Assembly (NCBI GenBank): GCA_910585655.1
Contig: CAJUFW010000031.1
Span: 1-24,711 of the forward strand
Source of the DNA: an uncultured Lachnospiraceae bacterium
Lineage (GTDB): Bacteria > Bacillota_A > Clostridia > Lachnospirales > Lachnospiraceae
Length of the DNA stretch: 24,711 nt
Direction: 5' to 3'
Part shown: positions 6,641-13,269 of the stretch, one piece after another
Layout of the letters: the number at the start of each line of letters is the position of its first letter
Numbering within the stretch: position 1 is the first letter of the stretch
Made by a program: the position numbers and the translations under genes
The notes under the pieces: model-generated
Databases searched by the model: none
Told to the model about the DNA's origin: nothing
Seen by the model: the letters and a program-made list of their open reading frames with translations, nothing else

Positions 6641-7282
6641 TTAGGCTATGGTTCCAATTGCCAGTTCCAGCAGATGAACCGCCTTCCCGCCTCCCATGGT
6701 GATTCCTTTTACACAACGGTTGCAGTAACAAACTGCCCATTCGCAAGGGAGTTTTTCCACTTGATCAGACATCAGTGTCGCCTGAACGTCTTCCGGTAGC
6801 TGAAACAGGGGCGTATCCGGATAGCGGGCGAGCAGTTCGATATGCTCCGGCTTGCGCGGTTCAAAATGCAGGTTTCCGCAAAATACGGAATTTTCCCGGT
6901 TTTCTTCCATTTCAATGACCGTTACGTGCATTTTATGTAGGACGCTGCGTACTGCGTCAAAAATTTCCGGGTGTGTCCGATCGCGCCAGCAGTCTTGGAT
7001 GGTTGCAGTAAAGCCGCTGTAATCCGGCCAGGAAAAGGTACTGTCCTGATCCAGATAGACGATCAGGTTCTCGGTTTCCATTTCTGTTCCCATTTTGGCT
7101 TCTATCGTTTCGCGGCATGCCTGACAGAAGTAGATCGCCTTTGCGCCGGCAACATAGGCTTCCTTTTCTACCCGACAGCATCCGGCGACCGGCATCCGTT
7201 CTGCTAAAAAAGCGCGGATTTTTTTGGCAGCTTCCGGGCTGGCAGCAGAAAAGTTACAGCTTGGAAAATAGATTTCGTTCAT
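6641..7282 (-). CDS. Cysteine-rich protein with two CCG-type repeats
   Basis: This 213-residue soluble protein has 11 regularly placed cysteines. Repeat 1 is C9, then C35-C36 and C53-x2-C56, close to the cysteine-rich CCG pattern of HdrB, GlpC and LutA, which binds iron-sulfur clusters. Repeat 2 is C98, then C135-G136 (single C where CC is usual), then C180, C185, C187 and C190. The protein therefore looks like a small stand-alone two-CCG subunit that may bind a metal cluster or a thiol substrate. ATG 7282 is preceded by AAAGGAG; the 13 in-frame codons upstream contain that site. It heads an operon with the ThuA-like gene. No ferredoxin, flavoprotein or dehydrogenase partner is nearby. The CCG assignment rests on cysteine spacing only. 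Confidence 0.6.
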   Translation of the reverse strand: MNEIYFPSCNFSAASPEAAKKIRAFLAERMPVAGCCRVEKEAYVAGAKAIYFCQACRETIEAKMGTEMETENLIVYLDQDSTFSWPDYSGFTATIQDCWRDRTHPEIFDAVRSVLHKMHVTVIEMEENRENSVFCGNLHFEPRKPEHIELLARYPDTPLFQLPEDVQATLMSDQVEKLPCEWAVCYCNRCVKGITMGGGKAVHLLELAIGTIA

Positions 7283-7330
7283 AGAGCTACTCCTTTCGCA
7301 GTTTGTTTGATACAGTTGCAACTAGGGATA

Positions 7331-7359
7331 TTGTAGGACATGGGAGGTCAGGTGTCAAG
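7331..7359 (-). promoter_or_regulatory. Sigma-A promoter of the CCG/ThuA operon
   Basis: On the minus strand TTGACA (7359-7354), a 17-bp spacer and TACAAT (7336-7331) lie about 50 bases before the ATG at 7282. It is divergent from the hisC promoter. Confidence 0.85.
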
Positions 7360-7399
7360 CGGCAGCAAAGGAAAAACTGACGTTCTGTTAAATAACCGG

Positions 7400-7428
7400 T
7401 AGACCTGGAAAGGAAAACATGCTATACT
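7400..7428 (+). promoter_or_regulatory. Sigma-A promoter of hisC
   Basis: TAGACC (7400-7405, 4 of 6), a 17-bp spacer and TATACT (7423-7428, 5 of 6) lie just before the hisC ribosome site. An in-frame ATG at 7419 overlaps the -10 region, which argues against using it as the start. Confidence 0.7.
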
Positions 7429-7457
7429 CTTTTCATAAAAAAGGGGGAAATCAAACG

Positions 7458-8564
7458 ATGTCAGGTTGGAGAGAACATATCAGAAAAGTGACGCCGTATG
7501 TGCCGGGGGAGCAGCCAAAACAGGTCGGGCAGGGGCGGATGATCAAATTAAACACGAATGAAAACCCATATCCTCCGGCGCCAGAGGTAGCCGAATGCTT
7601 AAAGGGGATAGATACAGAAGCATTTCGCTTGTATCCGAATACGGAGGCGGAGCCGATTGTAGAGGCGTTAGCAGAGCGGTTTGCTTTGCCGCGGGAGTGT
7701 TTTTTTATAGGAGTAGGTTCGGACGACGTTCTGGCAGCGGCGTTTCAGACCTTTTTTGCCGGGAGGAAGCCGGTGCTGTTTCCGGATATTACGTACTCGT
7801 TTTATGAGGTCTGGGCAGAGCTGTATCGGATTCCTTACCAGAAGCAGCCGGTGGACAAAGCGTTTCGGATTCGGGCAGAGGATTATCTGCCGGGGAATGG
7901 AGCAGAAAACGGTGGAATTGTACTGGCAAATCCCAATGCGCCGACCGGAATTTATGAGCCGCTTTCTTTTATTGAAAGAATTGTCAGTCAAAACCCGGAT
8001 TCTATTGTGATTGTAGATGAAGCTTATGTGGATTTTGTAACGACAGCGGGAGAGGAAGCGTCTGCGATTCCTCTGACACAAAAATACGAAAATTTACTGG
8101 TCGTACAGACCTTTTCCAAATCCCGCTCTATGGCGGGCATGAGAATCGGCTATGCAGTCGGGCAGCCGGAACTGATCGCCGCTCTAAACGCGGTGAAGTT
8201 TTCCTGGAACTCCTATACGATGAATCTGCCGGCTCAGCTTTTAGGTGCCGTTTCTCTGCGGGCAGAGGAGTATTTTAAGAAAACCGTCGCCAAAGTGACC
8301 GCGACAAGGGAGCGCAGCCGGAGGCGGTTAGAAGAACTGGGATTTTCCTGTACGGATTCCCAGACGAATTTCCTTTTTGTTACCCATCCGGAGGAAAGAG
8401 CGGAATATCTGCTCTCGCAGCTACGGAAAGAGGATATTATCGTACGTCATTTTAGCGCGGAACGGATTTGCAATTATCTGCGGATTACCATTGGGACAGA
8501 CGAGGAAATGGAACGATTGTTTACTTGCCTGGAGAATATGTTAAGAAAAAAGAGACCCGAATGA
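7458..8564 (+). CDS. hisC: Histidinol-phosphate aminotransferase-like enzyme
   Basis: A 368-residue PLP enzyme of fold type I, class II, as expected for HisC. It transfers the amino group of glutamate to imidazole-acetol phosphate in histidine synthesis, in the cytoplasm. Visible motifs are LNTNENPYPP (31-40), ANPNAPTG (157-164), the cofactor aspartate in VDEAYVDF (D187), the Schiff-base lysine K221 in TFSKSRSMAGMRIGY, and a C-terminal arginine in NYLRITIGT. ATG 7458 follows AGGGGG and the promoter at 7400-7428; 13 upstream codons lie within the promoter. It stands alone with no other his genes nearby, so a role in another amino acid or in a specialised pathway is possible. Confidence 0.8.
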   Translation: MSGWREHIRKVTPYVPGEQPKQVGQGRMIKLNTNENPYPPAPEVAECLKGIDTEAFRLYPNTEAEPIVEALAERFALPRECFFIGVGSDDVLAAAFQTFFAGRKPVLFPDITYSFYEVWAELYRIPYQKQPVDKAFRIRAEDYLPGNGAENGGIVLANPNAPTGIYEPLSFIERIVSQNPDSIVIVDEAYVDFVTTAGEEASAIPLTQKYENLLVVQTFSKSRSMAGMRIGYAVGQPELIAALNAVKFSWNSYTMNLPAQLLGAVSLRAEEYFKKTVAKVTATRERSRRRLEELGFSCTDSQTNFLFVTHPEERAEYLLSQLRKEDIIVRHFSAERICNYLRITIGTDEEMERLFTCLENMLRKKRPE

Positions 8565-8588
8565 TAAGGAAAAAAATTCCTGCTTGGC

Positions 8589-8617
8589 TTGACACGTCTG
8601 GCGTCAGGGAGTAAAAT
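8589..8617 (+). promoter_or_regulatory. Sigma-A promoter of the receiver gene, with an overlapping palindrome
   Basis: TTGACA (8589-8594), a 17-bp spacer and TAAAAT (8612-8617) lie just ahead of AGGAGG (8630-8635). An imperfect palindrome TGACAC-GTCTG-GCGTCA (8590-8606, one mismatch) covers the -35 box and spacer and could be an operator. Confidence 0.8.
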
Positions 8618-8645
8618 AACAAAAGAAACAGGAGGCGTGGCAGGA

Positions 8646-9050
8646 ATGAGAATATTGATTGCAGAGGACGATTTTGCCAGCAGGAAGTTTATGCTAAGCT
8701 TCCTGTCTGATTATGGCGAATGTGACGTAACAGCAGACGGCAGAGAGGCGGTAGACGCCTTTGCATTGGCTTTGGAAGAAAAAGCAGGTTATGATCTGGT
8801 GTGCCTGGATATTATGATGCCGAAGATGGATGGTTATCAGGCATTAGAGGCGATACGAGAGATAGAAAAGGAACAAAAGGTTCCGGAGGAGCGGGCGAGT
8901 AAGGTCATTATGACCACGGCGCTTAGTGACAGTCGGAATGTGAGGAAGGCGTTTGAACTGGGATGTGTGGCGTATGCAGGAAAGCCGATCAGCCAGGAAA
9001 AGTTTGAACGGCAGCTACAAAAGCTGGGGCTGCTATCGAACAAGAAGTAG
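8646..9050 (+). CDS. Stand-alone CheY-like response regulator receiver
   Basis: The 134-residue protein is a single receiver domain with no output domain. The acidic pocket is E7-D8-D9, the phosphorylated aspartate is D55 in CLDIMMPKMDGY, the switch threonine is T90 or T91 in MTTALSD, and the conserved lysine is K113 in GKPIS. ATG 8646 lies 10 bases after AGGAGG; an in-frame ATG-less extension from 8589 overlaps the promoter and is rejected. There is no histidine kinase nearby, so it probably receives phosphate from a distant kinase and acts by protein contact, as CheY or Spo0F do. The partner is unknown. Confidence 0.85.
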   Translation: MRILIAEDDFASRKFMLSFLSDYGECDVTADGREAVDAFALALEEKAGYDLVCLDIMMPKMDGYQALEAIREIEKEQKVPEERASKVIMTTALSDSRNVRKAFELGCVAYAGKPISQEKFERQLQKLGLLSNKK

Positions 9051-9135
9051 AAAAATTACCGACTGCCGCCAGAAAATGCCAGCAGGAGGAATTTATAAAA
9101 AAGAAAAACGATAAGAAAAGAAAGGAATGAAACCC

Positions 9136-10896
9136 ATGAACGGAGAATGGTCATTAGAAGTATTATACAAGGGCTATGACGATCCTGCTTTCGAGGAGGA
9201 TTTAAAGCACCTTGATGAGAGAACGGTTCAGATTCAGGAATTGGCTGCCGGATTAAAGGATCGCAGCGGTAAGGAAGCTGTGCTGGAGGTAATCAAAGTA
9301 AGAGAAGAGTATCTGGTATTATTCCGTCGGCTGTACTGCTTTGTCATGCTGCGTCAGTCTACGAACACGACTGACCCGGAAACTGCGAAGTATATGGATT
9401 TGCTTCGGCGCAAGAATACGGAAATCGCCAAGGAATCGGTTATGATACAGAAGTTTTGGGCTGCAGAACCGCATTTGGAAGAGTATATGGCGGAGGACGA
9501 AAAGCTGGCAGCCTATCGCTTTATGTTAGAAGAGAATAAAGCGGAAGTAGCACATATGCTGTCGGATGATGTGGAGGAGATGTATTCTCTGATGAACCTG
9601 ACAGGCGGAGGCGCTTGGGGCGATTTGTTTGATCATCTGACCTCTACCGTTGTCGTCAATTACAAGGACGGAGAGACGAATCTTCCGGCTATCCGCAATA
9701 TGGCATACGACAGCGATCCGCAGGTCAGAAAGGAAGCTTACGAGGCAGAGCTGGCTGCTTATGAAAAGATCAAAGATCCGATTGCCTTTGCATTAAACAA
9801 TATCAAGGCGCAAGTCAATATGATCGCTAAGAAGAGAGGTTATGAGTCTCCATTGGCGATGACTTTGGAGGACTCTAGGATGAAGAAGGAGACCTTGGAC
9901 GCGCTCTGGACGGCAATTCGGGAATATCTGCCGAAGTTCCATGCGTATCTGCGCCGGAAGGCTGAGATGTTAGGGCATCAGAATGGGCTTCCATGGTATG
10001 ATCTGTTTGCTCCGGTCGGAGAGATCAATCAGGAATTTGACGAAAATTCTGCTAAGGAATACCTGTTGAAGCATTTTTATGAGTTTGCCGAAGATTTGGG
10101 CGATATGGTAAAGCAGGCGTTTGAAGAAGAGTGGATTGACTTCTATCCGCATCCTGGCAAGGTAGGCGGCGCGTTCTGTATGAATATGCCGTATGTAAAG
10201 CAAAGCCGTGTGCTGACGAACTTCGATGGGAAATTAACGGATGTAGTGACGTTGGCTCATGAGTTGGGACATGCGTATCATGGAATGATGATTCAGGATC
10301 ACCTGCCGTTAAATACCGGGTATTCGATGCCGGTAGCAGAGACAGCTTCCACCTTTAATGAGAATGTGATTATGAGCGCAGCAGTGGCAGATGCGTCCGA
10401 ACATGAAAAGATGGTATTGTTAGAAAGCCAGCTTCAGGATACAACACAGATCATTTGCGATATTTATTCTCGTTATCTGTTTGAAAGCGAAGTATTTGAA
10501 AAGAGGAAAAATGGGTTCCTGTTTTCCGACGAGTTAAAAGAAATCATGCTAAAGGCACAGAAGGAAGCTTATGGAGACGGGCTGGATCAGACGCTGCTTC
10601 ATCCGTATATGTGGACTTGCAAGAGCCATTATTATTCTGAATCCAACAGCTTTTATAACTTCCCATATGCGTTTGGCGGACTGTTTGCAAAGGGACTGTA
10701 TGCGCAGTATTTAAAAGAAGGAAAAGAATTTTTACCAAAATACCGCGCTCTGCTTCATGCGACGACAGTCAGCAGCGTAGAAGACGTAGCTAAGATGGCG
10801 GATATTGATTTGACGAAGCCGGAATTCTGGAGGAGCAGCCTGGCTCTGATCGCAGAATCCATTGACGAGTTTATCGAGCTGTCAAAACGGGTATAA
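9136..10896 (+). CDS. pepF: M3 family oligoendopeptidase (PepF type)
   Basis: This 586-residue cytoplasmic zinc peptidase cuts short peptides. The metal site is HELGHAYH (375-382), with the third ligand expected at the glutamate of AETASTFNE about 25 residues later, as in thimet and PepF enzymes. The all-helical N-terminal part (about 1-200) is typical and the length is normal. ATG 9136 is preferred to the in-frame ATG 9127: the ribosome site AAAGGA touches 9127 directly but is 9 bases from 9136. No convincing promoter was found in 9051-9126, so it may be read from the receiver gene's promoter. The strong terminator at 10981-11031 is the first good stop downstream. Confidence 0.9.
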   Translation: MNGEWSLEVLYKGYDDPAFEEDLKHLDERTVQIQELAAGLKDRSGKEAVLEVIKVREEYLVLFRRLYCFVMLRQSTNTTDPETAKYMDLLRRKNTEIAKESVMIQKFWAAEPHLEEYMAEDEKLAAYRFMLEENKAEVAHMLSDDVEEMYSLMNLTGGGAWGDLFDHLTSTVVVNYKDGETNLPAIRNMAYDSDPQVRKEAYEAELAAYEKIKDPIAFALNNIKAQVNMIAKKRGYESPLAMTLEDSRMKKETLDALWTAIREYLPKFHAYLRRKAEMLGHQNGLPWYDLFAPVGEINQEFDENSAKEYLLKHFYEFAEDLGDMVKQAFEEEWIDFYPHPGKVGGAFCMNMPYVKQSRVLTNFDGKLTDVVTLAHELGHAYHGMMIQDHLPLNTGYSMPVAETASTFNENVIMSAAVADASEHEKMVLLESQLQDTTQIICDIYSRYLFESEVFEKRKNGFLFSDELKEIMLKAQKEAYGDGLDQTLLHPYMWTCKSHYYSESNSFYNFPYAFGGLFAKGLYAQYLKEGKEFLPKYRALLHATTVSSVEDVAKMADIDLTKPEFWRSSLALIAESIDEFIELSKRV

Positions 10897-10980
10897 AATA
10901 AAAAGAAATTTCATGTAAATTTTAGAATTAGTTTCTTTTCTTTCTGGCATTACTATGATAAACTGATAGTAGGCTGGAAG

Positions 10981-11031
10981 CAGGGTAAGGAAAAAGCTGC
11001 AAGGGGCAGCCGATTCCTTACCTTGTTTTTT
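10981..11031 (+). terminator. Strong intrinsic terminator downstream of pepF
   Basis: A 12-bp stem (10981-10992 with 11014-11025, one G-U pair) contains a second small hairpin (GCTGC/GCAGC) and runs into TTTTTT (11026-11031). It is 85 bases after pepF. A TATGAT at 10954-10959 could be the -10 box of a short separate transcript, but no clear -35 is seen. Confidence 0.85.
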
Positions 11032-11032
11032 A

Positions 11033-11163
11033 TATGATAGGAAAGTTCCCTATCATACAAAAGCCCTCCGGGCAGGATGCACGCTTGCGCGAATGGAAGA
11101 TGTTGCCGTAAGACAACCGCGTAAGGAGTGGTTTCTATAAAAAAACGTGCGGGCAGACCGCGC
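11033..11163 (+). promoter_or_regulatory. Densely folded non-coding leader with repeat-family sequence
   Basis: Four stems follow each other before the next gene: 11033-11041/11049-11057 (9 bp, perfect), 11063-11066/11070-11073 (GCCC/GGGC), 11084-11091/11118-11125 (8 bp, one G-U) and 11147-11152/11158-11163 (6 bp, one G-U). GCACG at 11079-11083 can also pair with CGTGC at 11146-11150, which would break the last stem next to the ribosome site. The first part shares sequence with the repeat at 113-146. No clear promoter was found inside. It may be a cis-acting RNA or a small mobile repeat. No known riboswitch class was recognised. Confidence 0.45.
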
Positions 11164-11179
11164 AGAATGGAGAGGTAGT

Positions 11180-11950
11180 ATGGCACGGAAAGAAACCGTA
11201 TTGGACGAGAGCGCTTCCATCTATCAGAAAAGGGAAGAAAAGAGTGAGAAGCAAAAGTGGAGTGAGATGGGCAAAAAGGAGAAGTGGCAATATTTTAATG
11301 AATATTACCGGAATAAGTTGATTCTCCTGATTGTAGGCGTCGTAGCAGGAGTGTGGTTACTGTATTCGGTAGTAGGACCTTCTGTGGAGTCGGTACTGTA
11401 TGTAGCCGTAATCAACGATTACTGGAACGATACCGCTTCGGAGGCGCTGGAGCTGGATTTGAAAGAGTATGTCAATGCACATCCAAAGTGGGAAGAAGTC
11501 ATCATTGACGATTCGTATTATTTTCAGGGAGATTCGTCTACGGATGCCTCCCAATATGTACAGAAGCTGGCAGCTTATATTTTTGCAGGGGATATTGATA
11601 TCATTGTAGCGAATGAAGAGCAGTTTGAAGTCTATGCTACGCAGGATTACTTTTCCAATCTGCAGGAGATCCTGCCGGCAGACTTGTACGATCTGGTAGA
11701 AGATTCACTGGTGTATTATACATCCGAAAACGATGGCAAGACCCTTCCGGTAGGAATTCGTTTGGGAGACAGCAAGGTGTATGCCTCTATGAACAATTAC
11801 CAGGAAAGCCCATTGCTTGGGATTATGGGGAACAGTGATTATATAGAAAATGCAGTTGCCGCCGTCCGTTATTTCTTTACAGAAGAGGTAGATTACAGCC
11901 AGGTACAAACCGAACAGGAGACACAGACAGAGGAAGCGTCTGAACAATAG
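11180..11950 (+). CDS. Unknown single-pass membrane protein
   Basis: I do not recognise this 256-residue protein. It has a charged cytoplasmic N-terminus rich in K and E (1-45), one membrane helix (about 46-66), then an acidic domain of about 165 residues probably outside the cell, ending in a Q/E/T-rich tail. The outer domain alternates short strands and helices, and the stretch around IDIIVANEEQFEVYATQDYFSNL resembles the lobe of a periplasmic-type solute-binding protein; that is inference. ATG 11180 follows GGAGAGG at short spacing; the upstream in-frame codons fall in the folded leader. It is a one-gene unit, bounded by terminators at 10981-11031 and 11959-12005. Confidence 0.65.
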   Translation: MARKETVLDESASIYQKREEKSEKQKWSEMGKKEKWQYFNEYYRNKLILLIVGVVAGVWLLYSVVGPSVESVLYVAVINDYWNDTASEALELDLKEYVNAHPKWEEVIIDDSYYFQGDSSTDASQYVQKLAAYIFAGDIDIIVANEEQFEVYATQDYFSNLQEILPADLYDLVEDSLVYYTSENDGKTLPVGIRLGDSKVYASMNNYQESPLLGIMGNSDYIENAVAAVRYFFTEEVDYSQVQTEQETQTEEASEQ

Positions 11951-11958
11951 TAAAAAAG

Positions 11959-12005
11959 AAACTGCCGCGTTTATGGATGAGATCCGTAAACGTGGCAGTT
12001 TTTTT
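11959..12005 (+). terminator. Strong intrinsic terminator
   Basis: A 19-bp stem (11959-11977 with 11983-12001, two G-U pairs) with a 5-base loop ends in seven T's (11999-12005). It separates the membrane protein gene from the hicAB operon. Confidence 0.95.
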
Positions 12006-12018
12006 ACAAAAAATAGCA

Positions 12019-12049
12019 TTGACAAATGTGTATAAAATGCGTATCATTT
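12019..12049 (+). promoter_or_regulatory. hicAB promoter with likely HicB operator
   Basis: TTGACA (12019-12024), a 17-bp spacer and TATCAT (12042-12047) form the promoter. The inverted repeat AAATG-CGTAT-CATTT (12035-12049) overlaps the -10 box and is the likely site for autorepression by the ribbon-helix-helix domain of HicB. Confidence 0.75.
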
Positions 12050-12069
12050 ATATAAGAGGAGGGGTATTG

Positions 12070-12243
12070 TTGAAACAAAGGGATTTAATAAAAAAATTAG
12101 AAAAAGCAGGTTTTTTGTTTGAACGGCATGGAAGTAACCATGATATTTATGTAAGGGGAAGTGAAAAGGAAGAGGTTCCGCGGCATAGAGAAATTGATGA
12201 ACGGCTGGCGAAGGCAATTATGAAGCGAAGAGGATTGGAATAG
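12070..12243 (+). CDS. hicA: HicA family mRNA interferase toxin
   Basis: The 57-residue product fits HicA in size and sequence: KQRDLIKKLEKAGF at the start, then the HGSNHDIY motif with the catalytic histidine, VPRH in the third strand, and a C-terminal helix ending KRRGLE. HicA is a dsRNA-binding-fold ribonuclease that cleaves mRNA and is held inactive by HicB. The start must be a TTG: AGGAGGGG (12057-12064) is followed by TTG at 12067 and 12070, and no ATG is possible without reading through the promoter. I take 12070, which gives the usual length; 12067 adds one residue. It is followed 46 bases later by hicB, the standard toxin-first order. Confidence 0.9.
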   Translation: MKQRDLIKKLEKAGFLFERHGSNHDIYVRGSEKEEVPRHREIDERLAKAIMKRRGLE

Positions 12244-12289
12244 GTGAATAAGATTAGAGAAAAATGGGAAATGGAAAAGAGGTAAGAAA

Positions 12290-12709
12290 ATGAAAAATGT
12301 ATATCCTGTATTTTTTACAAAAACGGATACGGTTATTTTAATAGAAGTTCCGGATTTTGACATTTTAACAGAAGGAAAGGATATGACGGATGCAGTAGAG
12401 ATGGCAAGGGATGCGATAGAGCTAAAATGTGTGTCTATGGAGGATGACGGCATGGAAATCCCTTTACCGTCAGAATTGACTTCTTTAGATACCAGTTATG
12501 GGACTTTTGCAGAAGAGGGGACAACGATTGTATCTTTAGTGGATATTGATTCCGGAGAATATCGGAAAAAAATTGATACAAAAGCAGTAAGAAAAAATGT
12601 TACGCTTCCTAGCTGGCTTAATTATGAAGCGGAGCATGCAGGAATTAATGTGTCGAAGGTTTTACAGGAGGCGCTGATGAAAGCGCTTCATGTTCAGCAA
12701 AGGTTTTAA
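12290..12709 (+). CDS. hicB: HicB family antitoxin
   Basis: The 139-residue protein has a HicB N-terminal domain (about 1-65, with VYPVFFTKTDT, VEVPD-like VPDFDILTEGKD and ARDAIEL) which covers the HicA active site. The C-terminal part (about 95-135, NVTLPSWLNYEAEHAGINVSK) is a ribbon-helix-helix DNA-binding segment. The ribosome site AGAGG (12278-12282) is 7 bases upstream. The operon is AT-richer to the eye than its neighbours and sits as a closed module between terminators, which fits horizontal gain; this is inference. The operator at 12035-12049 is its probable target. Confidence 0.9.
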   Translation: MKNVYPVFFTKTDTVILIEVPDFDILTEGKDMTDAVEMARDAIELKCVSMEDDGMEIPLPSELTSLDTSYGTFAEEGTTIVSLVDIDSGEYRKKIDTKAVRKNVTLPSWLNYEAEHAGINVSKVLQEALMKALHVQQRF

Positions 12710-12714
12710 AAAGC

Positions 12715-12755
12715 CCGCCGTAGGCGGAGAATCCTGCAAGGCAGGATTCTTATTT
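12715..12755. terminator. Two abutting hairpins, bidirectional terminator with repeat sequence
   Basis: Stem 1 is CCGCC/GGCGG (12715-12719 with 12723-12727); read on the minus strand it is followed by GCTTTTT and ends the lipoprotein transcript. Stem 2 is a perfect 10 bp (12728-12737 with 12741-12750), followed on the plus strand by TATTT, and ends hicB. Bases 12740-12755 are identical to 131-146, so this is a member of the dispersed repeat family. Confidence 0.75.
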
Positions 12756-12765
12756 CATCCAACCA

Positions 12766-13236
12766 CTATTTTTTTAAAATATCCTTTGCTTTAGCGGCGT
12801 CTCCGGATACGGAAAGCACCACATAGGAGCCGTTTCGGATAAGAACCGCATCTTCAAGCCGTTTGACTTCCTCCGGAACATAGCCGGTAAAGCTTTCTGT
12901 CTGCTGTTCGATCCGTGCTTTCAGACCTTCCTCGATCCGTTTGGCAGCTTCTTCATCAACAGCCAGAAACGCAGCGATTTCTTCTGCCGTAGATCCGGAA
13001 CTGATATAGATCACCTTTTCGGAAATATCTGCTGTATCAATATCCTGGTAGAGATAATCCATCAGGTTATCGTCCATAGCGGACAAGGTGTCCGTATAGG
13101 TGATTTCGTTGAGAAGACGATCGGAAAGTTCTGCTAAGTCCCATTCGGCGCCGGATTTATCCGAGTTGCCGGAACATCCTGCTGCCAGCAGGAGAACCAA
13201 AAGCAATGCAGCGGTGGAAAAAAGTTGTTTCATCAT
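12766..13236 (-). CDS. DUF4358 family lipoprotein
   Basis: The 156-residue protein begins with a lipoprotein signal peptide ending in the lipobox LAAGC (cysteine 21), so it should be anchored to the outer face of the membrane. The mature part matches DUF4358 as I know it from Lachnospiraceae: an N-terminal helix with LLNEITYTDTL, the central VIYISSGSTAEEIAAF, a helix with RIEEGLKARIEQQ, and YVPEEV followed by a final strand. AGGAGG lies 7 bases before the first of two ATG codons. It follows the SGNH hydrolase gene by 33 bases on the same strand, so they form an operon. The family has no proven function, but often lies beside SGNH-type or acyltransferase genes of cell-surface polymers. Confidence 0.8.
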   Translation of the reverse strand: MMKQLFSTAALLLVLLLAAGCSGNSDKSGAEWDLAELSDRLLNEITYTDTLSAMDDNLMDYLYQDIDTADISEKVIYISSGSTAEEIAAFLAVDEEAAKRIEEGLKARIEQQTESFTGYVPEEVKRLEDAVLIRNGSYVVLSVSGDAAKAKDILKK

Positions 13237-13269
13237 TGAAATACCTCCTAAGTTTTCTTTCTGTCATAT

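Noticed and set aside
11977..12069. Upstream extension of hicA to an ATG at 11977
   Set aside because: It would cover the terminator at 11959-12005 and the hicAB promoter; HicA similarity begins at 12070.
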